A stretch of DNA of 64,000 nucleotides from Darksidea phi. Taxonomy: Eukaryota; Ascomycota; Dothideomycetes; Pleosporales; Lentitheciaceae. The notes under the pieces are model-generated. The model was not told where the DNA came from and made no database searches. It saw only the letters and a program-made list of their open reading frames with translations. Position 1 is the first letter of the stretch. Each line of letters opens with the position of its first letter. Of this stretch, positions 32,568 through 42,393 are shown one piece after another. Where the stretch lies: assembly GCA_030770425.1 (NCBI GenBank), contig JASJFT010000061.1:62001-126000 (forward strand). The letters run 5' to 3'. Position numbers and translations under genes: made by a program.

Positions 32568-33250
32568 GTTACGCTTTCCTCCCTCATCTATGACTCGCAA
32601 ATTGCTTGACTCAGAAATACTGTCCAATGTGCGCATTTCATGTTTGATACTCTGTCAGCGCCGTAGCGCCTTTATAAGCAGTGCCTAAATGTTTAGCTGC
32701 TATGCACGGATATAATCTGCTTCGAGAGGATAGAGTTGACACAGATGGAAAGGCGGTGGCGTAGAATTCAACGACAACCCATGTGGTAGTTCGAGGCGTG
32801 TTGGAACAGCTTATAGTGAAATATTGTTAATTTGAAAGTTAGGGTTGGTTGATGGGATATAGAGAGCGAACTCGAGTTGTGTTAAAAACGTGGTACGGCG
32901 TGAATCCCGAAACAGAGGTCTTTATGCGAGAAAACAGGTCTTTTTTGCGGCTACAAGTACATGATGGCACGGTAGACCTTACTCCTGATGGCGATCGTGA
33001 TGTGGAACTGACTGATTTTGCACATATCGCACGCGCTGGTAAGTTATTGTCACGGAAGACAATCAATGCTGCTTACAGCAGGTGACATTCAAGATATGCT
33101 AAGGTAAGGCGATCCAAGTCGAAGGTGACTACACTCAAATTAGAGCAATTTAGTCTGGATTTGCAATACTGCCGCAGCACTCTGACGCGCTTCGCCGTCG
33201 CATGATTAATTCAGTTGCTATTTCCATATGCTTGGTGTTGATACGTTCCT
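32568..33250. other. Intergenic right of the NLR unit
   Basis: Nearly 700 bp without a supported gene. A 78-codon plus-strand frame at 32849-33085 has no recognisable domain. Confidence 0.4.
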
Positions 33251-33925
33251 TTAGCGTCTCATGACATTATCCTGGTATCGACAATTGGCACGGTAATCTG
33301 TTATACTTAGCTCTATCTCCCGGCTAGAATCATCGTGATTCGAAAAGATAGGAATGATCTCTTCCCATCTAGACCCATATGCGTAGGTCCGACCACATGA
33401 CAATGTCACGTAACCGATAGAACTAGACGTCGCATGGGCGCAACATTCACGTATCTTGCGTATAGTTATCCTTTCCTCCTCACCCTTCGCATATACAAAG
33501 ATTCGAGGATCCAGAGGCACTTCCTCGGCAGCCATTGTGCATTCAAATACCATGTGCGTGAGCTCTGGAGGTAAATACGTTCCAATGGTTCTGTAAATCT
33601 TATCGCGAATCTCCTCATTTGCGTGACGCTGAGCTGTGTCTAAGGTGAGAAGTAATTTGTGAAACACGCAGTTGTCGTTGCTGACACTTTCGCACCAGGC
33701 CGCATGCATCCGGTTCCGTATCCGTCGGCATGTTTGAGCAAGGTCTATGAAAGGGCGGTCCTGATAGAAGCTAAGGCAGAGGTTTTTGGAGATGTACCTA
33801 TCTAATTCTCGGTGGTAATGGCTAGCTAATGATTTGGTAAAAGTACGTTCTCCTGGCGCTTGTAGAATGTCGATTTTCATATCGAGGTACAGCTGGAGCG
33901 CCGCTTGTGTCCCACCATTCTCCAT
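33251..33925 (-). CDS. Hypothetical protein, 224 aa
   Basis: No named family recognised. The frame opens at a TTG (33964); the first ATG, 33925, gives MENGGTQAALQLYLDMKIDI. A Cys-containing helical N-terminal half is followed by TYLPPELTHMVFECTMAAEE, reminiscent of the LPPEL helix common in fungal F-box-like and related orphan proteins, and by a strand-rich C-terminus (SIGYVTLSCGRTYAYGSRWE). Third of three tightly spaced minus-strand orphans; all three could be exons of one gene or pieces of a broken one. Confidence 0.5.
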   Translation of the reverse strand: MENGGTQAALQLYLDMKIDILQAPGERTFTKSLASHYHRELDRYISKNLCLSFYQDRPFIDLAQTCRRIRNRMHAAWCESVSNDNCVFHKLLLTLDTAQRHANEEIRDKIYRTIGTYLPPELTHMVFECTMAAEEVPLDPRIFVYAKGEEERITIRKIRECCAHATSSSIGYVTLSCGRTYAYGSRWEEIIPIFSNHDDSSREIELSITDYRANCRYQDNVMRR

Positions 33926-33967
33926 ATGAGAGACACGGTTGATCTTTTCCAGCAGGAGCTTCAAGAA

Positions 33968-34219
33968 TCAGCCAACATCAAAATTCTCTTCCGTCTCAAG
34001 CTTCTCGATCTTATACTTATTCTTGCGGATGTAGTCGGCATACGATGGCTCTCGTGCTGTTGACTGTCGCAGCAATTTGCGCAATATACCACTAGTGACC
34101 GCTACCAAAGTAAGTCTCTTTGAAAGACGCTAGCATAGAGTACACCTACGAGGCGCGAATATGTTAACGTCCTCCCACCAATCCTTGCGTTTGCCGATAT
34201 CTGCTGCGGCGGCCTCCAT
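33968..34219 (-). CDS. Small hypothetical protein, 67 aa, two exons
   Basis: Exons 34219-34150 and 34101-33968 join across a 48-nt intron (GTAGGT...TGGTAG) in phase 1. The product starts MEAAAADIGKRKDWWEDVNI and ends in a charged helix (ADYIRKNKYKIEKLETEENF). No domain is recognised. The intron has good consensus ends, which supports a real gene, but the product is short. It begins 12 bp after the stop of the 34543 gene and ends 42 bp before the next start. Confidence 0.4.
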
Positions 34220-34231
34220 TCACTCACTAAT

Positions 34232-34543
34232 TTAGACCCGTTTCATGCCCATATCCGCCATCAATCCGTGAAATTTCGCCGTCGTGTCGTCGAATTCGCA
34301 GTCGAGCCCCTGGCGTGCTGACTGGATGTCGGCATCCTGAATCATTCTACCGCTATTCATAATCTGTTCCAATTCTTTGCATTCTTCACATAGCCTAAAG
34401 AAGTCGCGCATACAACGTTCCATTGATTTGATGTCGTCTTCAGTTATGTAATCGGCTCGAACATTCTGTGGCAGTCGATTTTCGCCTAAAGCATCAGGTT
34501 CGGGACGAGCCAAAGGAGGATCTGTGAGCCTGGCAGCCTCCAT
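34232..34543 (-). CDS. Hypothetical protein, 103 aa
   Basis: Starts MEAARLTDPPLARPEPDALG. Residues ~30-75 are helical and charged (DYITEDDIKSMERCMRDFFR, CEECKELEQIMNSG), suggesting a small coiled-coil or helical-bundle protein. Not recognised. Its MEAA start resembles that of the neighbour at 34219, perhaps by chance. Confidence 0.45.
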   Translation of the reverse strand: MEAARLTDPPLARPEPDALGENRLPQNVRADYITEDDIKSMERCMRDFFRLCEECKELEQIMNSGRMIQDADIQSARQGLDCEFDDTTAKFHGLMADMGMKRV

Positions 34544-35392
34544 TGATTTGCACTAGAATGATATGTGTCAATCCTCATGTCGCTTACTCAAGTGTTGCTC
34601 CATAACTGTCAAGTACGCATGTTTGAACGTGCTTATTTGAGAGGAGATAAACATCCCCGTCGTGCGAACTCCATCCGTGTAGAAAATAGGACTCATGGGG
34701 TCTTTTCGCCGTGCGGTAAAAGACCAAATGGTTTTCTACCACTGAATCTAACTCCGGACTTTCTGTACATCGTTGAGTGTCAGATAAAGCGACAGACACA
34801 GAATTTATGCTCGTTTTCTCGGCCTCTCTGGACGATTCTGTTTTCGCCGCCCAGCCATACATGCCAAATCTTGGCGAAAGCATTACTCGTCCGCCCGCCA
34901 ATATTTCGTAGCTTGCCGCGGTCCCACCCGAAATCTTGCTAATTAAATACGCGACTAACAATGCTAACTAGTAATCACCGTCAGCCACCTCCGTCACTAG
35001 AAAACGAAGGAAACCGAGGCTCATGTGGGTTCGGCAAGCTAGGCTCTACATATTAGGCTTCCAGGTGGCTGCAAGGTTTCCATGGCGCCTTGTGCGAAAC
35101 AAATTATGGGTAATATGCCGTGAAGACGTTAACCATTGTCGGTTCTAGTGCTTGGGTTACGCAGTTTCGGCTACCGAAAGTGTATGCGACGTGCGATATG
35201 CCGAGTTCGAGTAGTAACTGTTGATGATTGCAAGGACAGACCGGCGAACATTCGAACAGCGAAAGTATGCCTTGTCAGAGCATGCATTTAGAGCATAGGA
35301 AGTTGAAAATAGATCTTGAGAGGTCATACATTCATACATAGCTATGGGACGCTCTACGAAACCAAAAATAGCCCGGGGTACTTGAGGGATGG
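34544..35392. other. Intergenic
   Basis: 849 bp. Overlapping 125-codon frames on both strands at 34565-34961 mirror each other and lack domain features. Nothing supported. Confidence 0.45.
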
Positions 35393-36703
35393 TTATTGCT
35401 TTTTGTTGTTTAAAATATGCACTGGTTCTGGCTCGAACGCCTCGCTAGGCTCTTCGCTGATACCAGTCTTCACGCTTCGTGTCCGGTTGGAAGCCTCCAT
35501 AGCCATACTCCCGAGCTGTTCTCGTGAATCTACGCTTCCAAGCGGGCGCATGCCATATACCTGCTCTTGTGTTCCGACATCCATTCTGCCCTCTTCCACG
35601 CCTTTGTCCATGCTGAACTGAAAGTGGAACGACTGTCGCGGTCGAGACTTCGGCTCCGTTTGAGTCCGTGTAGGATATGTTGTTCTGGTTTCCGAGAAAT
35701 ATCGAGGTAGCATGTACGTAAAGAGACGTCGCAGAGCTGGGGCGCTGGCGGCGATTATGCCTACACTAGGTTCAACGACTGAGGTGACAACCCCAATGTT
35801 CCACATCCGGTCTGTCTGAGGCGCGTAACGAATGTAATAAACAATAAGTCGTACGACGGATGCAATGGTGGCGCTACCGCGAGTGTTAGCAGCAGGTCGA
35901 CCTCAAGTAGTCATTCGAGACTTACATCCACCCCATGCTCATAACAGCAACAACCGCGAGCTTAGTCTTCCTACGCATCTGGAGGTTCCATACCATTGCC
36001 GTTGGAATGGGTATGATAATGAGGTCCATGAAGATGCTCAATCCGCAGCTTGCCATAATGAAGGCCAGGCTCTTGATGCACTTGCCGTGCTTGATGACAG
36101 TCCCATCGGCTCCCACTGCCTGGTCCATAAGAGGCCGCAGATAAGCGTACCGGACAGGTGTGCATTGGAAGATGTTGACAATGCTGGTTGAGACGGCGTA
36201 CCCGATGTTCATCCAGACTGTTTACACAGGCGTTAATACAGCTCATACAATGGAGAAGCACTACTAACAGACGATATGTAGCGCTATCCGTATGTGCCAG
36301 CGCTGATCTTTAACACGAAAAAGAAACATGATGATCGATGCGCGTATCGCGCCCATCAACGGATGGTAAAACATCTGCACTGCAAAGCTCCATTTGAGAG
36401 CGAGGACTTGCTGATCAACGCTAGGTTTCGGTACATCTTTGGAGTGATATCCTGTATGCGATAGAAGGATGTCTCGCGACTATTAGCTATGTACGTTATG
36501 TAGTAAGAGGCAGCGCACTTACATTCATATATGGTTATCGTCTGCCCGAGCAGGAGCAGCAACGCGAGGCAAATGAGCCAATCATCCCAACCAAAGTTCT
36601 GTCCTAGATATCGCGAGAGAGTTCTTGCGCCTACGAATAAGGCGGCAAGTATGGGAAAGATGCAGGTTATGGCAAGTGCCTCTGCTTGTCTGTTCTCAAC
36701 CAT
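35393..36703 (-). CDS. Fungal rhodopsin-domain integral membrane protein
   Basis: Four exons on the minus strand, 36703-36523, 36472-36269, 36217-35926 and 35873-35393, with introns of 50, 51 and 52 nt, give 385 aa; every junction keeps frame. The product matches the fungal seven-helix rhodopsin-domain family (Pfam Rhodopsin_dom_fun, often annotated PTH11-like): GWDDWLICLALLLLLGQTI in helix 2, GYHSKDVPKP in the first long loop, ALKWSFAVQMFYHPLMGAIR and ASIIMFLFRV, then FWMNIGYAVSTSIVNIFQCT, SCGLSIFMDLIIIPIP, IATIASVVRLIVYYI and the helix-7 EPSVGIIAASAPALR. The ~110-residue C-terminal tail is hydrophilic and cytosolic. No CFEM domain precedes it. Ligand unknown. Confidence 0.88.
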
Positions 36704-37730
36704 TTCATAGAAAGATAAGCGCAGCAAATCAAAAGAAACGAATAATGCAATTCATGGACAGATGCACGAGAGAACATGAAAAGGTCTCCAAGATCGGCGG
36801 GAATAGGATCACGTATGGGGATGCGGGTTATTGGGACGTGGAAAGTACAGCAAACCATGCTAGCGTCGGATATTCTTCAACAAAACACGGCCACGGGTGT
36901 ATCTGTCGGAAGCTGGTTAGGAGTGACAGGCGGGAACCGCGTACATGGGCTTGCGAGAATTATTTGGGTAGGCGCAATGCTGATCTGGACTCGAAAGCTA
37001 TCACAACGGCAGCGGCTCCTGCATCCGCGGCGTGATTTGAGTCGTGGCATGCATTGAGTTTGAGGCTACACCTCTGGTAAACAGGGCTAGACGTCAATAT
37101 GGCTAGCTCTCCTCGGTATTTCCGAAAATGGCGAACGAGCGGGCCGTTGTAACAAGGCCTCAACCAAGTTTTCACCACAGCTCTGAAACACATACCAATG
37201 CACGGGGAATTTTCTTTAGGCACGCCCCGGAGTTGACGCTGTGCGCTACGTGTACGCGCACCTACACCCGCGAGAGGCGCCGAGAGGTGGAGTCTCCTTT
37301 CATCTATCCTAGCCATGAACCTGGGGTCTGCCAACGCGCCGCGATTCATTGGTTTGCCTTAGCATAAACACCCGGCCATCCGTTTCCTAAACCGTTGAGC
37401 GTGGCGTGCCGGGGGGCATGGTTTGCCCTAATTTGGTCTGTCCCTTTTCAGATACAGCAAAGATCATCTGTCAGCCTCATGGGTAGCAACGCGGCACATG
37501 GTGGGCATGCCAGGCACCGCAATCAAAGTGGTTTAATCAAGTCATGCCTTCTGTTATTTCCTTTTCTACGCTACTCGTGGGCAGTGGCGTGAACGCATCG
37601 ATTTCTACGGCCTCTGTTCCCTTTCCCTCAGGAGGATAAACGCCTCGACAACTTTCAGGGCAGAGGAGAGCCTGTCCATTCATTATCACCGTAATCCATC
37701 GACAAAGAAGCGGGGTATAGCTGGATCAAC
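36704..37730. other. Intergenic, divergent promoters
   Basis: 1.03 kb between the divergent membrane-protein and oxidase genes. Several random frames on both strands; nothing supported. Confidence 0.5.
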
Positions 37731-39638
37731 ATGGCGCGACGATCACGCAATGGCTTTTCTACCTCCGTTTGGTTCATGGCAACTCTTGCAGCCTCTTCGA
37801 CCGCAACGCCAATACTAGATTCAACACTCAAAGATGTTTCCTCAAGCTTGAAGGGCTTGTTCATGCCTGAAACTTCGCTGCCTGCCTCTATTGGTAAACA
37901 ACGCTGCAAGGTTTACCCTGGAGATGCGAATTGGCCGTCCGATCTAGCTTGGGAGACGCTGAACAAGTTGACCGACAACCGGCTGCTCACCCGACCCGAA
38001 CCCCAGGCCTCTGTTTGCTACAATGGACCCCTCTATGATGATGCAAAATGCGCGGAGATCACGGCGACATGGAACCGGTCTTACTCACACTTCGGCGATC
38101 CTATCGAGATGATGAGTCCGGTCGCCCAAGGCATGACATGTCTTCCTCCCAACGTATTTGACAGCCACAACTGCACGCGAGGTGGATTCCCCATGTATGT
38201 TATAAATGCGACGGAACCGAAGCATGTACAAATGGGCGTCAACTTTGCTCGCAACACTGGTGTCAGGCTTGTGGTCAAAAACACGGGCCACGACTTTCTT
38301 GGCAAGAGTGGAGGCAAGGACGCGTTAAGCATCTGGACGCATCACTTCAAGAACATTGAGTACATCGAGGAGTTCGAAGACAAGAAGTTGGGATACTCTG
38401 GACCGGCATTCAAGGCGGGAGTCGGTGTCCAAGCTTTTGAAATCTACAAGGCTGCACATGAAAAAGGGAGAACGGTTGTCGGTGGCGAGGGTGAAACCGT
38501 CGGCATCTTTGGTGGCTACATTCAGGGAGGCGGACATTCTCCCTTGTCTTCACTGTAAGTCACTTCCCAACGTGATGCCCGCGAAACATGAAATACTGAT
38601 ATTTTTAGTTACGGCACCGGAGCAGACCAGGTCCTCGCCTTCGAAGTTGTCACCGCTGATGGCCGGTTCGTCGTTGCAAACTCCACCACCAACACAGATC
38701 TTTTCTGGGCTATGCGCGGTGGCGGTGGCTCTACCTTCGGCGTAGCAACTTCGGTCACTGTCAAAGCTCACCCCGATATGCCGACGACTGCATCTCGCTT
38801 CTCATTCACTTCTCGAGAGGTCGGCAACGAGACTTTCTGGGCTGGTATTCGTTCCTATGTGGACTACTTTATCCCGAACGCGGACGCCGGAACATACGCT
38901 TACTTCACACTAATCCCCGATGTTTGGACGGGCATCTTCACCTTTAACATGTCACCCTTTTTCGCGCCAAACAAGACACTTGAAGAAACCCAAGCAATCC
39001 TCCAGCCCTGGTTCACCCGCCTTCAGGATCTCGGCATCAAATTCGACCCCAACATCACGCACTTTGATTCCTACTACGAAGCCTGGCGCAGTTCGTTCCC
39101 GCTCGAAACCGTCCAGAAGATCAACGCTACGACTGCATCACGCATGTTTCCTCGCGCAAATTTTGAAACCGAGGAGAAGCGCGAAGAACTTTACCGAAAC
39201 CTTCGCCAATCATCGGAGAACAATCGCGTACAAGTGCACTTTAATATGAAGACTGTCGACCCTGCCAACGCAGATAATGCTGTGAATCCCGCGTGGCGAC
39301 CTATGTACCTCTTTTCTCAGCAAGCTGTGCGCTGGCCTGTGAACGGTACTGCAGCGGAAACCTTGAAGAGAAGGCAAGAGTTTCAGACTGGTGATATGCA
39401 ACGCTGGAGAGATATAAGTCCCGGTGCTGGATCGTACCTTGCTGAAGCAGATCGTTTGGAACCGAACTTTGGACAAGCGTTCTGGGGTGATAAGTACCCT
39501 CGTCTCCTTAAGCTTAAAGCGGAACTTGATCCATATGATGTCTTCTTTGCCACTACGAGTGTTGGAAGCGAAAGGTGGAGGGTTGAGAGCCCTGGTGGGC
39601 TGCCGAACGAGAACGGCAAGCTCTGTCGGGTGCAGTGA
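37731..39638 (+). CDS. Secreted FAD-linked oxidoreductase, berberine-bridge-enzyme type
   Basis: Two exons, 37731-38554 and 38609-39638, with a 54-nt intron (GTAAGT...TTTTAG), give 617 aa. An N-terminal signal sequence (hydrophobic FMATLAASSTA after a basic start) and many N-glycosylation sequons point to secretion. The PCMH-type FAD domain holds VVKNTGHDFLG, whose His normally carries covalent FAD, then GGYIQGGGHSPLSS and DLFWAMRGGGGSTFGVATSV. At the position where bicovalent relatives have a flavin-linked Cys (GxCP before the GGY loop) the sequence reads EGETVG, so attachment should be through His alone. The C-terminal BBE motif, ELDPYDVFFATTSVGSERW, is complete. Substrate unknown; fungal relatives oxidise carbohydrates or secondary metabolites. 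Confidence 0.9.
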
Positions 39639-39892
39639 TGCGTTTATTACCGTTGACTCGCTTCCAATTCCTTCCCTTGTTCCATTTTTAAATTCTCTTC
39701 TTGCACAGCCTTTATACATTCGCTTGTAGTTTGGCGATGAGTTCACGGCCGGTGGCTTCACCACGCATGATATACGGGAGGGGGGGGGGGGGGGAAAAAC
39801 ACCCATCGTACCACCCGGCAAAAGTGTGGTGAACGGCCCGTAAAAAATTTTATATTTGTATTTTGTAAAAATCACATTAAAAAAAACAGGCC

Positions 39893-39902
39893 NNNNNNNN
39901 NN
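39893..39902. other. Assembly gap (10 N)
   Basis: Ten unknown bases follow an A-rich tract and precede a tract of almost pure C (39917-39994); a pure G run lies ~100 bp before. Homopolymers of this kind commonly mark base-calling or scaffolding failure, so true length and sequence here are uncertain. Confidence 0.95.
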
Positions 39903-39916
39903 GTCCCTCCCTCTGG

Positions 39917-39994
39917 CCCCCCCCCGCCCCGCGCCCCCCCCCCCCCCCCGCCCCCCCCCCCCCCCCCGCCCCCCGCCCCCCCCCCCCCCCCCCG
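39917..39994. repeat. C-rich low-complexity run
   Basis: Nearly uninterrupted C with scattered G over ~78 bp, directly after the N gap. Probably a sequencing artefact at least in part. Confidence 0.8.
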
Positions 39995-40387
39995 AAACAG
40001 ACAGAGTGACACCACGTCAACTTCGTGGATACAGTCACTAATCTAATTTCTATTTGTACTTTTGAACAAATCCATTCAGAAATACTCGCCAAGCTGCATT
40101 TTTGCCTGGTGACTCTAATTATGACCAAAAACTTGACTTCCGAGGCGAGCGATAAGAGAATACGAGAACATTAATATGGCAATAAAGGACGATGCACATC
40201 TGAAAGGTGGCGATGGTCATAGGTTCGCAGATAGTACTAAAAAAAATCCTTTTGGATGGACAGGTGGGGCTTCGTATTTCTCGTATAACTGTGCATTAAC
40301 TGCTGCCTAGAGGATATCAGGCTGTCATATAAAGATGGGCCTCGACGATTGATGTCTAGTAGATTGAAAAAAAAGTAATAGTCCAAT

Positions 40388-41277
40388 ATGAGCTACCCTC
40401 CACCTTACATTGTCGAACCCGCAAACGGCCTTGCGCACACGCATACAATCATCCTCTTACACGGTCGAAGTAGTACAGCTAAGGAATTCGCCAATGACCT
40501 CTTTTCTCTCAAGACCTCTAAGCCAGCCAGAAGTTTGCGTTCCCGCTTCCCAACATGCAAGTGGGTATTCCCAGAGGCCGGGCTACGATGGTGTACACCG
40601 TTCAAGGAAGAGCGCTCCGCATGGTTCGACACTTTCTCGCTGGATGATTTGAGTGAGAAACAAGATCTCCAGATTAAGGGGTTAAGAGAGGGTATTCATC
40701 TGGTTCGCAAGATTGTTGGGGAAGAGGTTGAGAGACTGGATGGAAAAGCCGAGAAGCTTATTTTGGGAGGCTTCTCTCAGGGGTCCGCGACGGCATTGTG
40801 GTCTTTGTTTACTGGCGTGATGACGGACGGCAATCTGGGCGGGTTTTTGGGGCTAAGTGCCTGGATACCTTTCACAAATGAGGTGAAGGGAGCAGTTGCG
40901 CGATCGGCTAGCTCCCCAACTGTTCAGATTGAAAACCTTAGGGGTGTCTTTGCAGGGATTATAGGCATCGAGCCCTTAGCTTCGGTTGCGACGACACAGG
41001 CATCCCTCCAAATGCCAGTTTACCTCGGACATGGCGTAGATGTAAGCAAAGCTCATGCGTCTTCACCGAACTGTGCGGTAGACGATTGACCCTCTGATAG
41101 GATGTTTTGGTAAGCGTAACGAACTGTCATGACCTGTCATCCATTTGCGCCGCGATTGGAGCAAAGGTTGAAACCCGGGAATACGTTGGGGCTGATCGGG
41201 GAGGACACTGGATCAAAGCACCAGAGCAAGTTGATGACATTGTTGAATTCCTTGTACGCGTTCTTGGAGAAGATTGA
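40388..41277 (+). CDS. Serine esterase, acyl-protein-thioesterase / phospholipase-carboxylesterase type
   Basis: Exon 1, 40388-41041, and exon 2, 41101-41277, join in phase 0 over a 59-nt intron (GTAAGC...TGATAG) to give 276 aa. Without splicing the frame stops early and lacks two catalytic residues. The alpha/beta-hydrolase core shows HTHTIILLHGRSS (oxyanion strand), the nucleophile elbow GGFSQGSA, the acid in GHGVDD straddling the splice junction, and the base in ADRGGHWIK. The family includes Apt1-type depalmitoylases, but fungal members of this longer subgroup are mostly uncharacterised. No signal peptide; probably cytosolic. It converges with RPR2, leaving 124 bp between stops. Confidence 0.85.
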
Positions 41278-41401
41278 CAGTGGAGGACCCGGGACATGGG
41301 CGGGTTTTGATACCCCATTCCGTTGATGGATGAATGAAGCCCAGCAGATCAGGTTGGCAGCCTTTACCACTGTGCATCAGGTAATGGAGCTGGGCGCATT
41401 G

Positions 41402-41965
41402 TTATCGACTGGAGGCCGGGCTTTGGTCGGTTGTTGTTTGTAGCGTAGGTGATGTTGACCGGTTTGAATCGTCCATAACTTTACTGGTGGACTTTTCCGC
41501 CTTGCAGCAGCTGCGTTCAGTCTTCCTCTTCTGTCGCTTTGCTCCGATTGGAAACCGTTTTGTGCTACCACAGAATGTGCACACAATGACTAAGATATCT
41601 GCCCACGGCTTCCTACCTCCTTTGCTATCGTTCACGATGGTCTGCGTAGCGGTGCGCCCAGAAATGAGAATGGTATTGCAGCCTTTGCAGATGGATCGTT
41701 TCAGTTCTGTAGATAGTTTCACCTGTCCTTTTCGAGATACAGTGTGGATCTGTGAGCCTAGCTCTAGGGCGATACTAGAGCGGCTATGAAGTAGAGCGTC
41801 TTCCGCGTGAGAGGCCTGGCTTCCGGCAGAGTCTGATGCAACTGCCCGAGGAGCAGCGCCAGTATGTAGGGTCAGGTAGGTGGCGGCTTGATACAGAAAG
41901 GTGGTCCGGGCATGCAGATGTTTGTTTGGAATTCCTTTCACCTTGGGCGGTTTGTCTTTGGCCAT
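41402..41965 (-). CDS. RPR2: RNase P subunit Rpr2/Rpp21-like
   Basis: 187 aa, single exon. The Rpr2/Rpp21/Snm1 family is a zinc-ribbon protein of nuclear RNase P, which trims the 5' leader of tRNA precursors. Visible features: an N-terminal helix pair (HLHARTTFLYQAATYLTL, then SRSSIALELGSQIHTVSRKG), the first zinc knuckle KRSICKGCNTILI, and the second VIVCTFCGSTKRFP, giving the four-Cys zinc site. The tail is Lys/Ser-rich and likely disordered. The length is normal for fungi. It is divergent from SUB2 with 428 bp between starts. Confidence 0.85.
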   Translation of the reverse strand: MAKDKPPKVKGIPNKHLHARTTFLYQAATYLTLHTGAAPRAVASDSAGSQASHAEDALLHSRSSIALELGSQIHTVSRKGQVKLSTELKRSICKGCNTILISGRTATQTIVNDSKGGRKPWADILVIVCTFCGSTKRFPIGAKRQKRKTERSCCKAEKSTSKVMDDSNRSTSPTLQTTTDQSPASSR

Positions 41966-42393
41966 GTTGTATGCGTGACAGCGCAGTTTGTCTCTGTGGG
42001 GTGTGATTTGTGGTCCAGTTGCTGCTCACGGAAGATTGGAGGCTGATTGATAGAATCGCACGGATCACATGACGCATCGGGGCTAGCGCCTTGGCTCTGA
42101 GCGCAGACCAGCCTTTTCGCATCGTTGCCCAAGCTGCGCCCTCTTCTTCTCCCACTCTCTCGTCAACACGACGCGTTATTCCCCCACGCACTTGCTCTAT
42201 TCACACCTGAACTGTTAATAACTTTATTTTCTCCTCTTCTAGGTCGAGCGCCCTTACGCTCAAGCCCCCGCTCCGAACCCAGGACCTCGGTCTGCTTCGT
42301 TCGGCAGCCTGCTAGGCTCACGGCAACATCGACGCCCTTTCGACTCTTACAAAGCCCCAGCTTTACCCCTCACCTTCCTATTCTGCAGTCACC
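41966..42393. promoter_or_regulatory. Shared divergent promoter region of RPR2 and SUB2
   Basis: 428 bp between two start codons facing away from each other, with pyrimidine-rich tracts toward SUB2 (42130-42390). Both genes serve RNA metabolism; co-regulation is inference. Confidence 0.45.

Larger units (their letters stand above)
39639..40387. other. Intergenic with assembly gap
   Basis: 749 bp holding the oxidase 3' UTR, a G-run near 39779-39794, ten unknown bases and a C-rich run. Nothing coding. Confidence 0.7.

Noticed and set aside
34565..34961. 125-codon frames on both strands
   Set aside because: They mirror each other, with no domain features; not called.
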